DNA of 64,000 nucleotides. It comes from Pandoraea thiooxydans. GTDB taxonomy: Bacteria; Pseudomonadota; Gammaproteobacteria; Burkholderiales; Burkholderiaceae. Under the pieces are notes generated by a model. That model was not told the DNA's origin. It did no database searches and worked only from the letters and a program-made list of their open reading frames with translations. A program made the position numbers and the translations under genes. This document shows, one piece after another, positions 14,895 to 23,445 of the stretch; the stretch's first letter is position 1, and each line of letters starts with the position of its first letter. The stretch is from NCBI RefSeq assembly GCF_001931675.1, contig NZ_CP014839.1, forward strand, positions 682,001-746,000. Direction: 5' to 3'.

Positions 14895-16787
14895 TTACTT
14901 AATGAAACCGAGCGATATCCACGGCACCAGCGCCACGATCAGCAGCGCCACGGTCAGTGCGGCCAGATAAAGCCACATGCGGCTCATGACCTTGTCGGGT
15001 GAAATCTTGCCGATCGCGCACGCGGCATAGAACCCCACCCCCACCGGCGGTGCGAACAGGCCGATGCCCATCGACAGGATCACCACCATCGCATAATGCA
15101 CGTCGGGGATGCCCATCGAGCGAGCCACCGGGAACAACAGCGGCCCGAACAGCACGATCGCCGGGATGCCTTCGAGCACGCTGCCCAGCACGATAAACAC
15201 CACCATCGAGATCAGCAGGAAGCCGGTGGCGCCGCCCGGCATGCCGTGCATCAGCCCGACCAGGCTGGCCGAGAAGCCGGACTGCGTGAGGGCCCAGGCC
15301 ATTGCGGTGGCCATGCCGATGATCAGCAGAATGGCGCCTGAGAGCGCGGCGGTCTCGATCAGCATCGGATACAGCCGCTTGAAATCCAGATGCCGCAGCA
15401 CCGCATGCATCGCCAGTCCGACCACGATGGTGTAGGCGATGCCCACAGTCGCCACTTCGGTGGCGGTGGCGGCGCCTTCGATGACTGCCGTGCGAATCAG
15501 AATCGGCAAGGCCAGCGCCGGCAGCGCAATCACGAAATTGCGGCCGATCACGCGCCATGGGGCGCGCTGCGCGCGTGCCGGCGTCTCCTTGCGGGTGTTG
15601 ACATAGCAGACGATGACGATCGCCAGGGTGGCGATCACCGCCGGCAGCAGTCCGCCGATAAACAGCGCCGAAATCGATACGCTGCACACCGCGCCGATGG
15701 TGATCAGCACCAGGCTCGGCGGAATCGTCTCGGTCATCGCGCCGGTGGCCGAGAGCAACGCCACCAGATCTTCCGGCTTGGAGCCGCGTCGCTTCATCTC
15801 CGGAAACAGGGCGGGCGCGACCGCCGCCATGTCGGCGGCTTTCGACCCGGAGATCCCCGAGACCAGGAACATCGCGCCCAGCAGCACGTATTGCAGGCCG
15901 CCGCGCACATGGCCCAGCAGCGCGGCCATGAAATCGATCAGGCTGCGCGCCATGCCGCTCATCTCGATCAGCGCGCCGAGCAGTACGAACAGCGGCACGG
16001 CCAGCAGGATCAAGCTAGACATGCCTTCGTCCATGCGGCTGACCACGATCTGCAACGGCGCCTGCGTGGCCAGCGCGAGATAGGCCAGCGTAGCCGTGCC
16101 GAAGGCAAAGGCGATCGGGATGCCGCCGGCCACGCACAATCCGACCAGCACCACGAAGAAGATGATCAGGTTGTAATTGCCCATGGCCAGCAGCAGCGGC
16201 CGTCCGAACCACAGACCGGCCCCGATGGCCGCGATCACCGCCAGGCCCAGCCAGAATTGCTTGAGCGTCGCATGCCGTGCCATGCGGGCCACGGCTGCCA
16301 GCAACATCAGCGCGGTGCCCACCGGCAGCGCGGCGGCACGCCAGCCATCGGGCAGGCCAAGCGCCGGCGTGGTGATCGGCATTTGCTCCTTCGCGTGCTG
16401 ATAGGCCGGCACGATAATCATGGCGACGAACACGCAAACCACCAGCGCCGCCATCGTCTCGAACCAGCCGCGCCACTTGTCCGGCATGCGGTTGACGATT
16501 GCCGACAGGCGCATGTGCTCGCCCCGATCCAGCGCCACCACCGCCCCCAGCATCGAGAGCCAGATGAACAGGATCGATGCGAGTTCGTCGGACCAGATCA
16601 AGGGGTTGTCGAGCACGTAACGAAAGATCACGCCGGTAAACAAAATGACCGTCTCGGCGATCACCAGCAAAACCGCCACCGCTTCCGTGACTCGCATCAC
16701 GGCGCGGTTGGCGGTATCGAACCAGCGAGCAATCGCACGCGTGGGTTCTGCCTGCATCGGCTCGGCTCGCATGGACGTCGCCTTCAT
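14895..16787 (-). CDS. dctQM: TRAP transporter fused small and large permease (DctQM)
   Basis: A 630-residue fusion of the two membrane subunits of a tripartite ATP-independent periplasmic transporter. About residues 1-190 form the DctQ-like part, with four hydrophobic helices (LIWSDELASILFIWLSMLGAV is typical). Residues from about 195 to the end form the DctM-like part, with some 12 helices and the IGDSGSKAADMAAVAP-like loop seen here as SGISGSKAADMAAVAP. It uses an ion gradient to import a carboxylate delivered by the binding protein encoded immediately upstream. Its start codon abuts the dctP stop codon with no gap, so the two are translationally coupled. There is no strong separate ribosome binding site. 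Confidence 0.93.
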   Translation of the reverse strand: MKATSMRAEPMQAEPTRAIARWFDTANRAVMRVTEAVAVLLVIAETVILFTGVIFRYVLDNPLIWSDELASILFIWLSMLGAVVALDRGEHMRLSAIVNRMPDKWRGWFETMAALVVCVFVAMIIVPAYQHAKEQMPITTPALGLPDGWRAAALPVGTALMLLAAVARMARHATLKQFWLGLAVIAAIGAGLWFGRPLLLAMGNYNLIIFFVVLVGLCVAGGIPIAFAFGTATLAYLALATQAPLQIVVSRMDEGMSSLILLAVPLFVLLGALIEMSGMARSLIDFMAALLGHVRGGLQYVLLGAMFLVSGISGSKAADMAAVAPALFPEMKRRGSKPEDLVALLSATGAMTETIPPSLVLITIGAVCSVSISALFIGGLLPAVIATLAIVIVCYVNTRKETPARAQRAPWRVIGRNFVIALPALALPILIRTAVIEGAATATEVATVGIAYTIVVGLAMHAVLRHLDFKRLYPMLIETAALSGAILLIIGMATAMAWALTQSGFSASLVGLMHGMPGGATGFLLISMVVFIVLGSVLEGIPAIVLFGPLLFPVARSMGIPDVHYAMVVILSMGIGLFAPPVGVGFYAACAIGKISPDKVMSRMWLYLAALTVALLIVALVPWISLGFIK

Positions 16788-17807
16788 TTACGCAAGTTTC
16801 CCGGTGTATTTTTCCAGCAGCGTCCAGGCCTGGTCGCCGAACTTCTTGTGCCAGTCGGCATAGAACCCGGCGCTGCGCAGCGTGTCGCGGAAGCTGTCGG
16901 CGTCGACATTGTTGAATTGCAGGCCCTTGGCCTTGAGGTTTGCCTCCAGCGTGTCGTTGAGCTTTTTGACGTCGACGCGCTGTTTCAAGCCGGCCGCGTT
17001 GACGTTGGTGCGCACGATTTCCTGCAGATCCTTCGGCAGCTTGGCGAACGAAGCTTTATTGCCCAGGAACCAGAAGCCATCCCACATGTGGTTGGTCATC
17101 GAGCAATATTTCTGAACTTCGTAAAGCTTGGCCGTGGAGATGATCGCCAGCGGATTTTCCTGACCCTCGACGATATGCGTTTGCAGCGCCGAATACACTT
17201 CCGCGAAGTTGATGCTCGCCGGCGCCGAGCCGAATGCGCGGAACATCGAAGTCCACAGCGGGCTCGGCGGGACGCGAATCTTCATTCCTTTGAAATCGGC
17301 CGGCGTTTTGATCGGATGGGTGCTGCTGGTGGTTTGCCGGTAGCCGTTGTCCCAGATCTTATCGAAGGCGAACACCGAGGTCTTGGCGATTTCGCCGCGC
17401 ACGTGAGCGCCGAGATCGCCGTCCATGGCGGCCCAGACCTGGCTGTAATCCTTGAACGCGAAGCCAATGCCGCTGATCTGCGCGGCCGGCACCAGCGTGC
17501 CAAGAATCAACGGCGACAGCGTGAAGTAATCGATCGCGCCGGAGCGGATTTGCGACAGCATGTCGCTGTCCGAACCGAGTTGATTGTTCGGGAATATCTG
17601 CAGATCGATACGGCCCTTCGACTGCTCGGCGATATTTTTGGCCATTTCCCGCGCGCGGATATTCATCGGGTGCGTGACGGGCAGGTTGTTAGCGTATTTG
17701 AGCGTGAATTCCGCTGCGTAGGAGTTGCTCTGATACAGGCCCGTGGCGGCGGCGGCCGACGTGGCGGCCATGATCTTCATGAAATTGCGACGATCCATCT
17801 GGCTCAT
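16788..17807 (-). CDS. dctP: TRAP transporter substrate-binding protein (DctP family)
   Basis: A 339-residue periplasmic solute receptor for the TRAP system. The N-terminus MSQMDRRNFMKIMAATSAAAA contains an RRNFMK twin-arginine-like motif followed by a hydrophobic stretch, so export through Tat is likely. The mature part shows the DctP fold features LKYANNLPVTHPMN, IQIFPNNQLG-type (here LQIFPNNQLGSDSDML) and GMKIRVPPSP, the segment that carries the carboxylate-binding arginine. The ligand is unknown but should be an organic acid. AGGAGA precedes the ATG. It is the first gene of a dctP-dctQM-SDR operon driven by a sigma-54 promoter about 90 bases upstream. Confidence 0.93.
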   Translation of the reverse strand: MSQMDRRNFMKIMAATSAAAATGLYQSNSYAAEFTLKYANNLPVTHPMNIRAREMAKNIAEQSKGRIDLQIFPNNQLGSDSDMLSQIRSGAIDYFTLSPLILGTLVPAAQISGIGFAFKDYSQVWAAMDGDLGAHVRGEIAKTSVFAFDKIWDNGYRQTTSSTHPIKTPADFKGMKIRVPPSPLWTSMFRAFGSAPASINFAEVYSALQTHIVEGQENPLAIISTAKLYEVQKYCSMTNHMWDGFWFLGNKASFAKLPKDLQEIVRTNVNAAGLKQRVDVKKLNDTLEANLKAKGLQFNNVDADSFRDTLRSAGFYADWHKKFGDQAWTLLEKYTGKLA

Positions 17808-17894
17808 GCTGGGTGTCTCCTGATTTTTTGCGTTGTTGGTGACGCGATCGGTGCCGCGCCGGGTCGAGCGACTGTTACCGCACGGTCATCTTAC

Positions 17895-17909
17895 GCAAAT
17901 TGGGTGCCA
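17895..17909 (-). promoter_or_regulatory. Sigma-54 promoter of the TRAP/SDR operon
   Basis: On the minus strand TGGCAC (17904-17909), five bases, then TTGC (17895-17898) match the -24/-12 consensus TGGCAC-N5-TTGC exactly. The predicted start is near 17884, about 77 bases before the dctP ATG. This predicts strict dependence on RpoN and an enhancer-binding activator. Confidence 0.82.
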
Positions 17910-18012
17910 GTCAGGAATAGCTGGAGGGAAAACCCTTACATTGTTAAGTAATATTGGATGACAACCAGGGTATATCGTGACGTTTGCGCCGACGCGGGCG
18001 CGGCACACGGTG

Positions 18013-18097
18013 CCTGTCGCATCCCGCCGATCCGCGCCGGGATGCGACAGGTGTCGCAAACCAGGCGACAGGTGTGTCGGACATGAGACACATGTCC
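18013..18097. promoter_or_regulatory. Block of inverted repeats, probable enhancer (UAS) for a sigma-54 activator
   Basis: Three dyads share the half-site TGTC/GACA. A perfect 14-bp inverted repeat (CCTGTCGCATCCCG at 18013-18026 with 18038-18051) is followed by TGTCGC-N7-GCGACA (18052-18070) and TGTGTC-N8-GACACA (18073-18092), with GGACATG/CATGTCC overlapping to 18097. The block lies about 105-200 bases upstream of the minus-strand -24/-12 element and 70-155 bases upstream of the plus-strand one, the normal distance for enhancer binding. The 408-base gap 17808-18215 holds this block, the two promoters and an AT-rich stretch (17925-17980) that could favour bending. No gene was seen in it. Confidence 0.65.
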
Positions 18098-18166
18098 GCC
18101 GGCGCGTGACATGTACGGGCCGGCCGCGGCGCCGGATGTCGGCCCGTCGTTCCCGCTCGAGCGGCC

Positions 18167-18182
18167 TGGCATCGAACTTGCA
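18167..18182 (+). promoter_or_regulatory. Sigma-54 promoter of the thiolase/ligase/PPC operon
   Basis: TGGCAT (18167-18172), five bases, then TTGCA (18178-18182) match the -24/-12 consensus with one deviation (final C to T in the -24 element). The predicted start is near 18193, between the promoter and the AAGGAG ribosome binding site at 18204. Confidence 0.78.
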
Positions 18183-18215
18183 TCGAGTAGCGCCACATCC
18201 CATAAGGAGACTCGC

Positions 18216-19382
18216 ATGACCACTGCCTGCCTAACCGGCTGGAGCCACTCCCAGTTCGGCAAACTCGACAACCTGCCGGCCGAAACGCTATTGGGCGATG
18301 TTGCCGCGGCGGCGTTGCAGGACGCCGGACTCGACCCCGAACAGATCGACGCGATTTTCGTCGGCACCTTCAACGGCGGCTTCCTTTACCAGGACTTTCC
18401 TTCTTCGCTGGTATTCAACCGGTTGCCCGCGCTGCGCTTCAAGCCCGCCGTGCGCTGCGAGAATGCCTGCGCGACCGGGTCGGCGGCGCTTTATGCCGCG
18501 CTCGACGCGATCGACAGCGGGCGCGCGCGCCACGCGCTGGTCATCGGCTTCGAAAAAATGACCGAGCTGCCCACGCGCGAAGTCGGCGACATTTTGCTCA
18601 AATGCTCCTATGCAAGCGAGGAAGCCGGCACGCCGGGCGGCTTTGCCGGGGTTTTCGGGCAGATCGCTCAAACCTATTTCGACCGCTACGGCGATCAGTC
18701 CGACGCGCTGGCGCGCATTGCCGCCAAAAATCATCGCAACGGCACGCACAACCCCTATGCGCATTTGCGCAAGGACTTCGGCTACGACTTCTGCCGCAAC
18801 GTCTCCGAGAGGAACCCGGTGGTGGCCGGCCCGCTCAAGCGCACCGACTGCTCGCTGGTGTCGGATGGCGCTGCCGCGGTGGTGGTCAGCGCCGGCGAGG
18901 CTGCGCGCGGCATGCGTCACGCGGTGCGCTTTCGCGCCGCCCAGCAGGTCAACGACTATCTCCCGCTGAGCCGGCGCGACCCGCTGGCCTTCGAGGGCGG
19001 CGAGCGAGCCTGGCGCGGTGCGTTGGCGCAAGCCGGCGTATCCCTGAAGGACCTGTCGCTGGTCGAAACGCATGACTGTTTCACGATTGCCGAGTTGATC
19101 GAATACGAGGCGATGGGACTGGCGCCACGCGGTCAGGGCGCGCGCGTCGTCGCCGAGGGGCTGACTGAAAAGGATGGACTGCTGCCGGTCAACGCCTCGG
19201 GCGGGCTCAAAGCCAAGGGGCATCCGATCGGCGCGACCGGGGTATCGATGCACGTCATGGCGGCCATGCAGCTTACCCACAGCGCTGGCGAGATGCAGAT
19301 CCCCGGGGCGCGCCTGGCGGGCGTGTTCAATATGGGCGGCGCAGCGGTGGCCAACTACGTCAGTATTCTCGAGGCGGTTTGA
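18216..19382 (+). CDS. Thiolase-family protein, SCP2-thiolase type
   Basis: A 388-residue thiolase-fold acyltransferase. The acyl-accepting Cys is at residue 85 in ENACATGSAAL, and the catalytic His is in NASGGLKAKGHPIGATG near residue 330. The C-terminal CxG motif of classical acetyl-CoA acetyltransferases is replaced by FNMGGAAVANY, as in SCP2-type thiolases. The reaction is probably thiolytic cleavage of a 3-ketoacyl-CoA, or its reverse. The ATG at 18216 follows AAGGAGA by five bases; an upstream extension is not thiolase-like. It is the first gene of a tightly packed operon with an acyl-CoA ligase and two PPC proteins under a sigma-54 promoter. Confidence 0.88.
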   Translation: MTTACLTGWSHSQFGKLDNLPAETLLGDVAAAALQDAGLDPEQIDAIFVGTFNGGFLYQDFPSSLVFNRLPALRFKPAVRCENACATGSAALYAALDAIDSGRARHALVIGFEKMTELPTREVGDILLKCSYASEEAGTPGGFAGVFGQIAQTYFDRYGDQSDALARIAAKNHRNGTHNPYAHLRKDFGYDFCRNVSERNPVVAGPLKRTDCSLVSDGAAAVVVSAGEAARGMRHAVRFRAAQQVNDYLPLSRRDPLAFEGGERAWRGALAQAGVSLKDLSLVETHDCFTIAELIEYEAMGLAPRGQGARVVAEGLTEKDGLLPVNASGGLKAKGHPIGATGVSMHVMAAMQLTHSAGEMQIPGARLAGVFNMGGAAVANYVSILEAV

Positions 19383-19420
19383 CCGTATCCAGGACCAGGA
19401 AAGAAAAGAAAGCGAATCAA

Positions 19421-20998
19421 ATGCTCAAGAAAGTCATGAATCTGGGGCGGTTGCTGTCCGACGTGGCGCGCCGTTATCCCGACGAACCCGGCCTGATCAT
19501 CGGCGAGCGTCAATGGAACTGGGGTGAAATCGATGCGCGCGTCAACGCCGCGGTGGCGGCGCTGCGCGAGCTCGGCGTGCGCCAGGGCGACAAAATCCTG
19601 GTGCACTCGCGCAACAACCTGCCGATTTTCGAGAGCGCCTGGACCGCGTTCAAGCTCGGCGCCGTCTGGGTGCCGACGAACTTCCGCATCACACCGGCCG
19701 AGGCTGCCTATCTCGGGCAATCGAGCGGCGCCAGCGTCATGCTCTACGACCAGGGTTTCGAGGCGCACGTCGACGCAGTGCGCGCCGCCGCGCCGGGGCT
19801 CGAGCACGTCATCGCGATCGGCGCGCCGCGTCCCGGCGAGCACCATTACGAAGACCTGCTGGCGCGCCATGCGGGCGCCGCTGCCGCCGAGGCGGAAGTC
19901 GAGCATGAAGATCCGCTCTGGTTTTTCTACACGTCCGGCACCACCGGCCACCCCAAGGCCGGCATGCTCTCGCATGGGCAGATGGCGTTCGTGGTGACCA
20001 ATCACCTGGCCGACCTGATGCCGGGGTTGACCCATCGCTGCCGCTCCATCGTGGTGGCCCCGCTCTCGCACGGCGCGGGCATTCACGCCATCGTCAATAC
20101 CGCGCGCGGCGCGGCCAGCATTCTGATGCCTTCGGAAAAACTCGAACCCGAAGCGCTCTGGCAGGCCGTCGAGCGGTACCGGGTCGACAATATGTTCACG
20201 GTACCGACCATCGTCAAAATGCTGGTCGAGCACGAGTCGGTCGACCGCTACGATCACAGCTCGCTGCGTCACGTCATCTATGCCGGCGCACCGATGTACC
20301 GGGCCGACCAGAAGATCGCGCTGCGCAAGCTCGGCAAGGTGCTGGTGCAGTACTACGGACTGGGCGAAGTCACGGGCAACATCACCGTGCTGCCGCCGTG
20401 GCTGCATACCGACGACGATCAATCGCCCGATGCCCGCCTGGGCACCTGCGGGCAGCCGCGCACCGGCATGGAAATCGCCATTCTCGACGAGCAGGGCAAG
20501 CGCCTTGCCCCGTTCGAGACCGGCGAGATCTGCGTGCGCGGGCCGGCCGTGTTCATGGGCTATCACAACAACCCGGAAGCCAACGCCAAGGCCTTCAAGC
20601 ATGACTGGTTCCATACCGGCGACATTGGTCACGTCGATGCGCAGGGCTTCCTGTACATCACCGGGCGTGCCTCCGATATGTACATCTCGGGCGGATCGAA
20701 CGTCTATCCGCGGGAGATCGAAGAAGCCCTGCTGACCCATCCGGCGGTATCGGAAGTGGCCGTGCTGGGCGTGCCCGATCCCAAGTGGGGTGAATCGGGG
20801 CTGGCGGTGGTCGTGCCCAAGGCCGGCATGAATGCGCAAGCCACCGACCTGCTGGGCCATCTCGAGGCGCGCATCGCCAAGTACAAATGGCCGCGCCGCT
20901 TCGTTTTCTGGGACACCATGCCGAAGTCGGGCTACGGCAAGATCGTCAAAAAGCAGATCAAGGCGTTGCTGGAAGAGCGCGGAGACTTTCGCCTATGA
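19421..20998 (+). CDS. AMP-binding acyl-CoA ligase/synthetase
   Basis: A 525-residue ANL-superfamily enzyme that activates a carboxylic acid with ATP to an acyl-adenylate and then an acyl-CoA. The P-loop FFYTSGTTGHPKAGML lies near residues 167-182, YYGLGEV near 312, the hinge aspartate motif WFHTGDIGHVDAQGFLYITGR near 403-423, and the C-terminal catalytic lysine region SGYGKIVKK near 503-511. The ATG at 19421 was preferred over an upstream TTG at 19379 that overlaps the thiolase stop. Its stop overlaps the next gene's start (ATGA). The acid is unknown; neighbours suggest the substrate of the TRAP transporter. Confidence 0.93.
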   Translation: MLKKVMNLGRLLSDVARRYPDEPGLIIGERQWNWGEIDARVNAAVAALRELGVRQGDKILVHSRNNLPIFESAWTAFKLGAVWVPTNFRITPAEAAYLGQSSGASVMLYDQGFEAHVDAVRAAAPGLEHVIAIGAPRPGEHHYEDLLARHAGAAAAEAEVEHEDPLWFFYTSGTTGHPKAGMLSHGQMAFVVTNHLADLMPGLTHRCRSIVVAPLSHGAGIHAIVNTARGAASILMPSEKLEPEALWQAVERYRVDNMFTVPTIVKMLVEHESVDRYDHSSLRHVIYAGAPMYRADQKIALRKLGKVLVQYYGLGEVTGNITVLPPWLHTDDDQSPDARLGTCGQPRTGMEIAILDEQGKRLAPFETGEICVRGPAVFMGYHNNPEANAKAFKHDWFHTGDIGHVDAQGFLYITGRASDMYISGGSNVYPREIEEALLTHPAVSEVAVLGVPDPKWGESGLAVVVPKAGMNAQATDLLGHLEARIAKYKWPRRFVFWDTMPKSGYGKIVKKQIKALLEERGDFRL

Positions 20999-21531
20999 CG
21001 CCCCGGCAGCCTTCTCCATTTGCACATAACGGTCCGCCGTTGCTGCCGCGCATCGTCGATTGCGTGCTCGAAGGGCGGCACGAACTGCGTGTATCGGTGC
21101 CCAGCGGCGCCAACCTCGGGCAGGCCTTGCGCCAGGCCCTGGCGCGGTATGCGCACGGCGGCGGAGTCGGGCGCCTGTGCGCGGGCACCGCGCGCGGCCT
21201 GCGCTATCACATGATGGTGCATACCGGCGAGCCGACACGGCCGTTCGCTTACGGCGCGCCGGTCGACGTTGCCGAAGAGGTTGACCTGGTCAGCGGCGCG
21301 CTGACCATCGGCCGCGCGCCCGACGGCACACCCCTGTTGCATTGTCACGCCGGCTTCAGCGACTCCGCCGGGGAATTGCACGGCGGTCACCTGATCCTCG
21401 ATCACACCTGGGCCGGCAGCGAACCGGTGGTGGCGCGCCTGTGCCTGTTTACCGAGGGCGGCTACGTCACGCGGGAAGACCTGGAGACCCATTTCAATCT
21501 GCTTTACCCCATTCGCGGAGTGGCTTCATGA
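20995..21531 (+). CDS. PPC/DUF296-domain protein, copy 1 (metal ligands retained)
   Basis: A 178-residue protein with one plants-and-prokaryotes-conserved (DUF296) domain. The motif LLHCHAGFSDSAGELHGGHLI near residues 115-135 retains the histidines that form the metal site in structurally known prokaryotic PPC proteins. Biochemical function in bacteria is not established; the domain forms trimers and may bind small molecules or CoA-like ligands. The ATG overlaps the ligase stop codon (ATGA), and its own stop overlaps the start of the second PPC gene, so all three are translationally coupled. The longer N-terminal portion (residues 1-30) is polar and unassigned. Confidence 0.85.
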   Translation: MTPRQPSPFAHNGPPLLPRIVDCVLEGRHELRVSVPSGANLGQALRQALARYAHGGGVGRLCAGTARGLRYHMMVHTGEPTRPFAYGAPVDVAEEVDLVSGALTIGRAPDGTPLLHCHAGFSDSAGELHGGHLILDHTWAGSEPVVARLCLFTEGGYVTREDLETHFNLLYPIRGVAS

Positions 21532-21941
21532 ACGAGTTGGCCCCGGCCGATGTGGCCATCGAACCCGGCGCGCTCGGGCGTCTGGTCGTCGCCCGGCTCA
21601 AGCCCGACCAGGACTTGACCGAGAGCCTTGAGGCGTTGTGCGCCGAGCACGGCATCAGTCGCGCGGTCGTGCGCGGCGCGGTCGGCAGCCTGGTCGACGC
21701 GCGTCTGGCTTACCGCGTTGGCGATGGCTGGCAGGAGCGGGTGGTCACCGGCCCTGGCGTCGAAATCCTCAACGTGTTCGGCGAGGCGGGCGCCGCATCC
21801 GGCGGGCGTGCCCCGGTGCTGCACGGCGTGGTGGCCGACACCGACGGCCGCATGTATGCGGGCCGCTTCGTGCGCGGCGCCAACCGGTGTTTCATTACCA
21901 TCGAGGTGACCTTGCAGGAGTGGCTGCCGGGCGGCGCCTGA
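21528..21941 (+). CDS. PPC/DUF296-domain protein, copy 2 (degenerate metal site)
   Basis: A 137-residue protein consisting almost entirely of one PPC domain. The counterpart of the metal-binding segment reads VLHGVVADTDGRMYAGRFV, so one histidine is kept while the GGH histidine of the first copy is replaced by GR. The two adjacent PPC proteins are clearly different in sequence and could form a hetero-oligomer in which only one subunit binds metal. It is the last gene of the thiolase/ligase operon and converges on the AlaC-like gene 20 bases later. Function is unknown. Confidence 0.82.
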   Translation: MNELAPADVAIEPGALGRLVVARLKPDQDLTESLEALCAEHGISRAVVRGAVGSLVDARLAYRVGDGWQERVVTGPGVEILNVFGEAGAASGGRAPVLHGVVADTDGRMYAGRFVRGANRCFITIEVTLQEWLPGGA

Positions 21942-21960
21942 GCGCGCCGCCCATGCTCGC

Positions 21961-23175
21961 TCAGGCGCCGGCGGCGACCAGTCCGTCTTCGCGAAACATC
22001 GCCTTGATGCCGCGCACCGCCTGGCGGATGCGGGCTTCGTTTTCGATCAGGGCGAAGCGCACGTATTCATCGCCATATTCGCCGAAGCCGATACCGGGCG
22101 AGACGCACACCTTGGCCTGCGCCAGCAGGCGCTTGGCGAATTCGAGCGAGCCCAGCGCCCGGTAGGGTTCCGGGATGCGCGCCCAGATATACATCGAGGC
22201 CTTCGGCAGATCGACCGGCCAGCCCGCTTCGTGCAGCCCCTTGTAGAGCACGTCGCGGCGCCGCTGATACTGCGCGCGAATCTCGGCCACGCATTGCTGG
22301 TCGCCTTCGAGCGCAGCAATCGCCGCGACCTGCAGCGGCGTGAAAGTGCCATAGTCGTGATAGCTCTTGATGCGTGCCAGCGCGGCGACCAGATCGCGGT
22401 TGCCCACCATGAAGCCGATCCGCCAGCCCGCCATGTTGTAGCTCTTGGACAGCGTGAAAAATTCGACGGCGATGTCTTTCGCCCCCGGCACCTGCATGAT
22501 CGACGGCGCGCGCCAGCCGTCGAAGACGATATCGGCATAGGCTAGGTCGTGCACCACCAGGATGTCGTGCTGCTTGGCCAGTGCCACCACGCGCTCGAAA
22601 AAGTCCAGCTCGACGCACTGTGCGGTCGGGTTCGACGGAAAACCCAGAATGATCATGCGCGGCTTCGGATAGCTCTCGCGAATCGCACGCTCCAACTCGG
22701 CGAAGAAGTCCACCCCGGGCAGAATCGGCACCGAACGCACGTCGGCCCCGGCAATCACCGCGCCGTAAATGTGAATCGGGTAGCTCGGGTTGGGCACCAG
22801 CACCGTATCGCCGCGATCGAGCGTGGCCAGCATCAGATGCGCCAGGCCTTCCTTCGAGCCGATCGTGGCGATCGCTTCGGTATCGGGGTCGATCGCCACG
22901 CCGTAGCGGTCGCGGTACCAGTGCGAAATCGCGCGGCGCAGGCGCGGAATGCCCTTGGAGGCGGAGTAACCATGCGTATCGGGCCGTTGTGCGACCTCCA
23001 CCAGCTTGGCGACGATATGCGGCGGCGTCGGGCCGTCGGGGTTGCCCATGCTCAGATCGATGATGTCCTCGCCGCGCCGGCGGGCCGCCATCTTGAGCTC
23101 GGCGGTGATATTGAAAACGTAAGGGGGAAGACGATTGATACGCGCAAAGCTGCGCGAGCCTTGAGAGCCTGACAT
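21961..23175 (-). CDS. alaC: PLP-dependent class I/II aminotransferase, AlaC-like
   Basis: A 404-residue fold-type I aminotransferase. The PLP lysine lies in [17 protein letters not shown] near residue 249, and substrate and cofactor motifs [12 protein letters not shown] and [10 protein letters not shown] are present. The latter resembles alanine-glutamate transaminase AlaC/YfdZ, which makes alanine from pyruvate. The ATG at 23175 (MSGSQGSR) with AGGAA upstream was chosen; a longer open frame to 23295 is not family-like. It is monocistronic here. In many Burkholderiales a related gene precedes homoserine dehydrogenase, but that gene is not adjacent in this window. The 270-base spacer upstream (23176-23445) shows no recognisable feature. 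Confidence 0.9.
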   Translation of the reverse strand: MSGSQGSRSFARINRLPPYVFNITAELKMAARRRGEDIIDLSMGNPDGPTPPHIVAKLVEVAQRPDTHGYSASKGIPRLRRAISHWYRDRYGVAIDPDTEAIATIGSKEGLAHLMLATLDRGDTVLVPNPSYPIHIYGAVIAGADVRSVPILPGVDFFAELERAIRESYPKPRMIILGFPSNPTAQCVELDFFERVVALAKQHDILVVHDLAYADIVFDGWRAPSIMQVPGAKDIAVEFFTLSKSYNMAGWRIGFMVGNRDLVAALARIKSYHDYGTFTPLQVAAIAALEGDQQCVAEIRAQYQRRRDVLYKGLHEAGWPVDLPKASMYIWARIPEPYRALGSLEFAKRLLAQAKVCVSPGIGFGEYGDEYVRFALIENEARIRQAVRGIKAMFREDGLVAAGA

Positions 23176-23445
23176 GATTTTCCTGAACGTAAGCGCCCGG
23201 ACCGTCCGAGCGACGTACGGCACGAACGCGCCGTGCAGGCAGTGTAGCAGCAGGCGGCGTGTTTGGACACTGCTGGTGGGCGGATGTCGGATCAAAGCCG
23301 CAACGTCACCTTCGGCTCGCTGAGGGACATGGCCGAGGCTCGGACGCCGGTTCCGCCTGAGCCGTGCTCTTTATGCGGGTGGGGTCAACGGTTCGATCCG
23401 CCCGGATGCCACGTTGGCACCGCTATTCGCCGCCGCAGCCACACC

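Noticed and set aside
15390-17951. 853-codon open frame on the plus strand
   Set aside because: It is antisense to the intact TRAP permease and binding-protein genes; composition is His/Arg/Gln-rich with no domain, an effect of GC-rich third positions.
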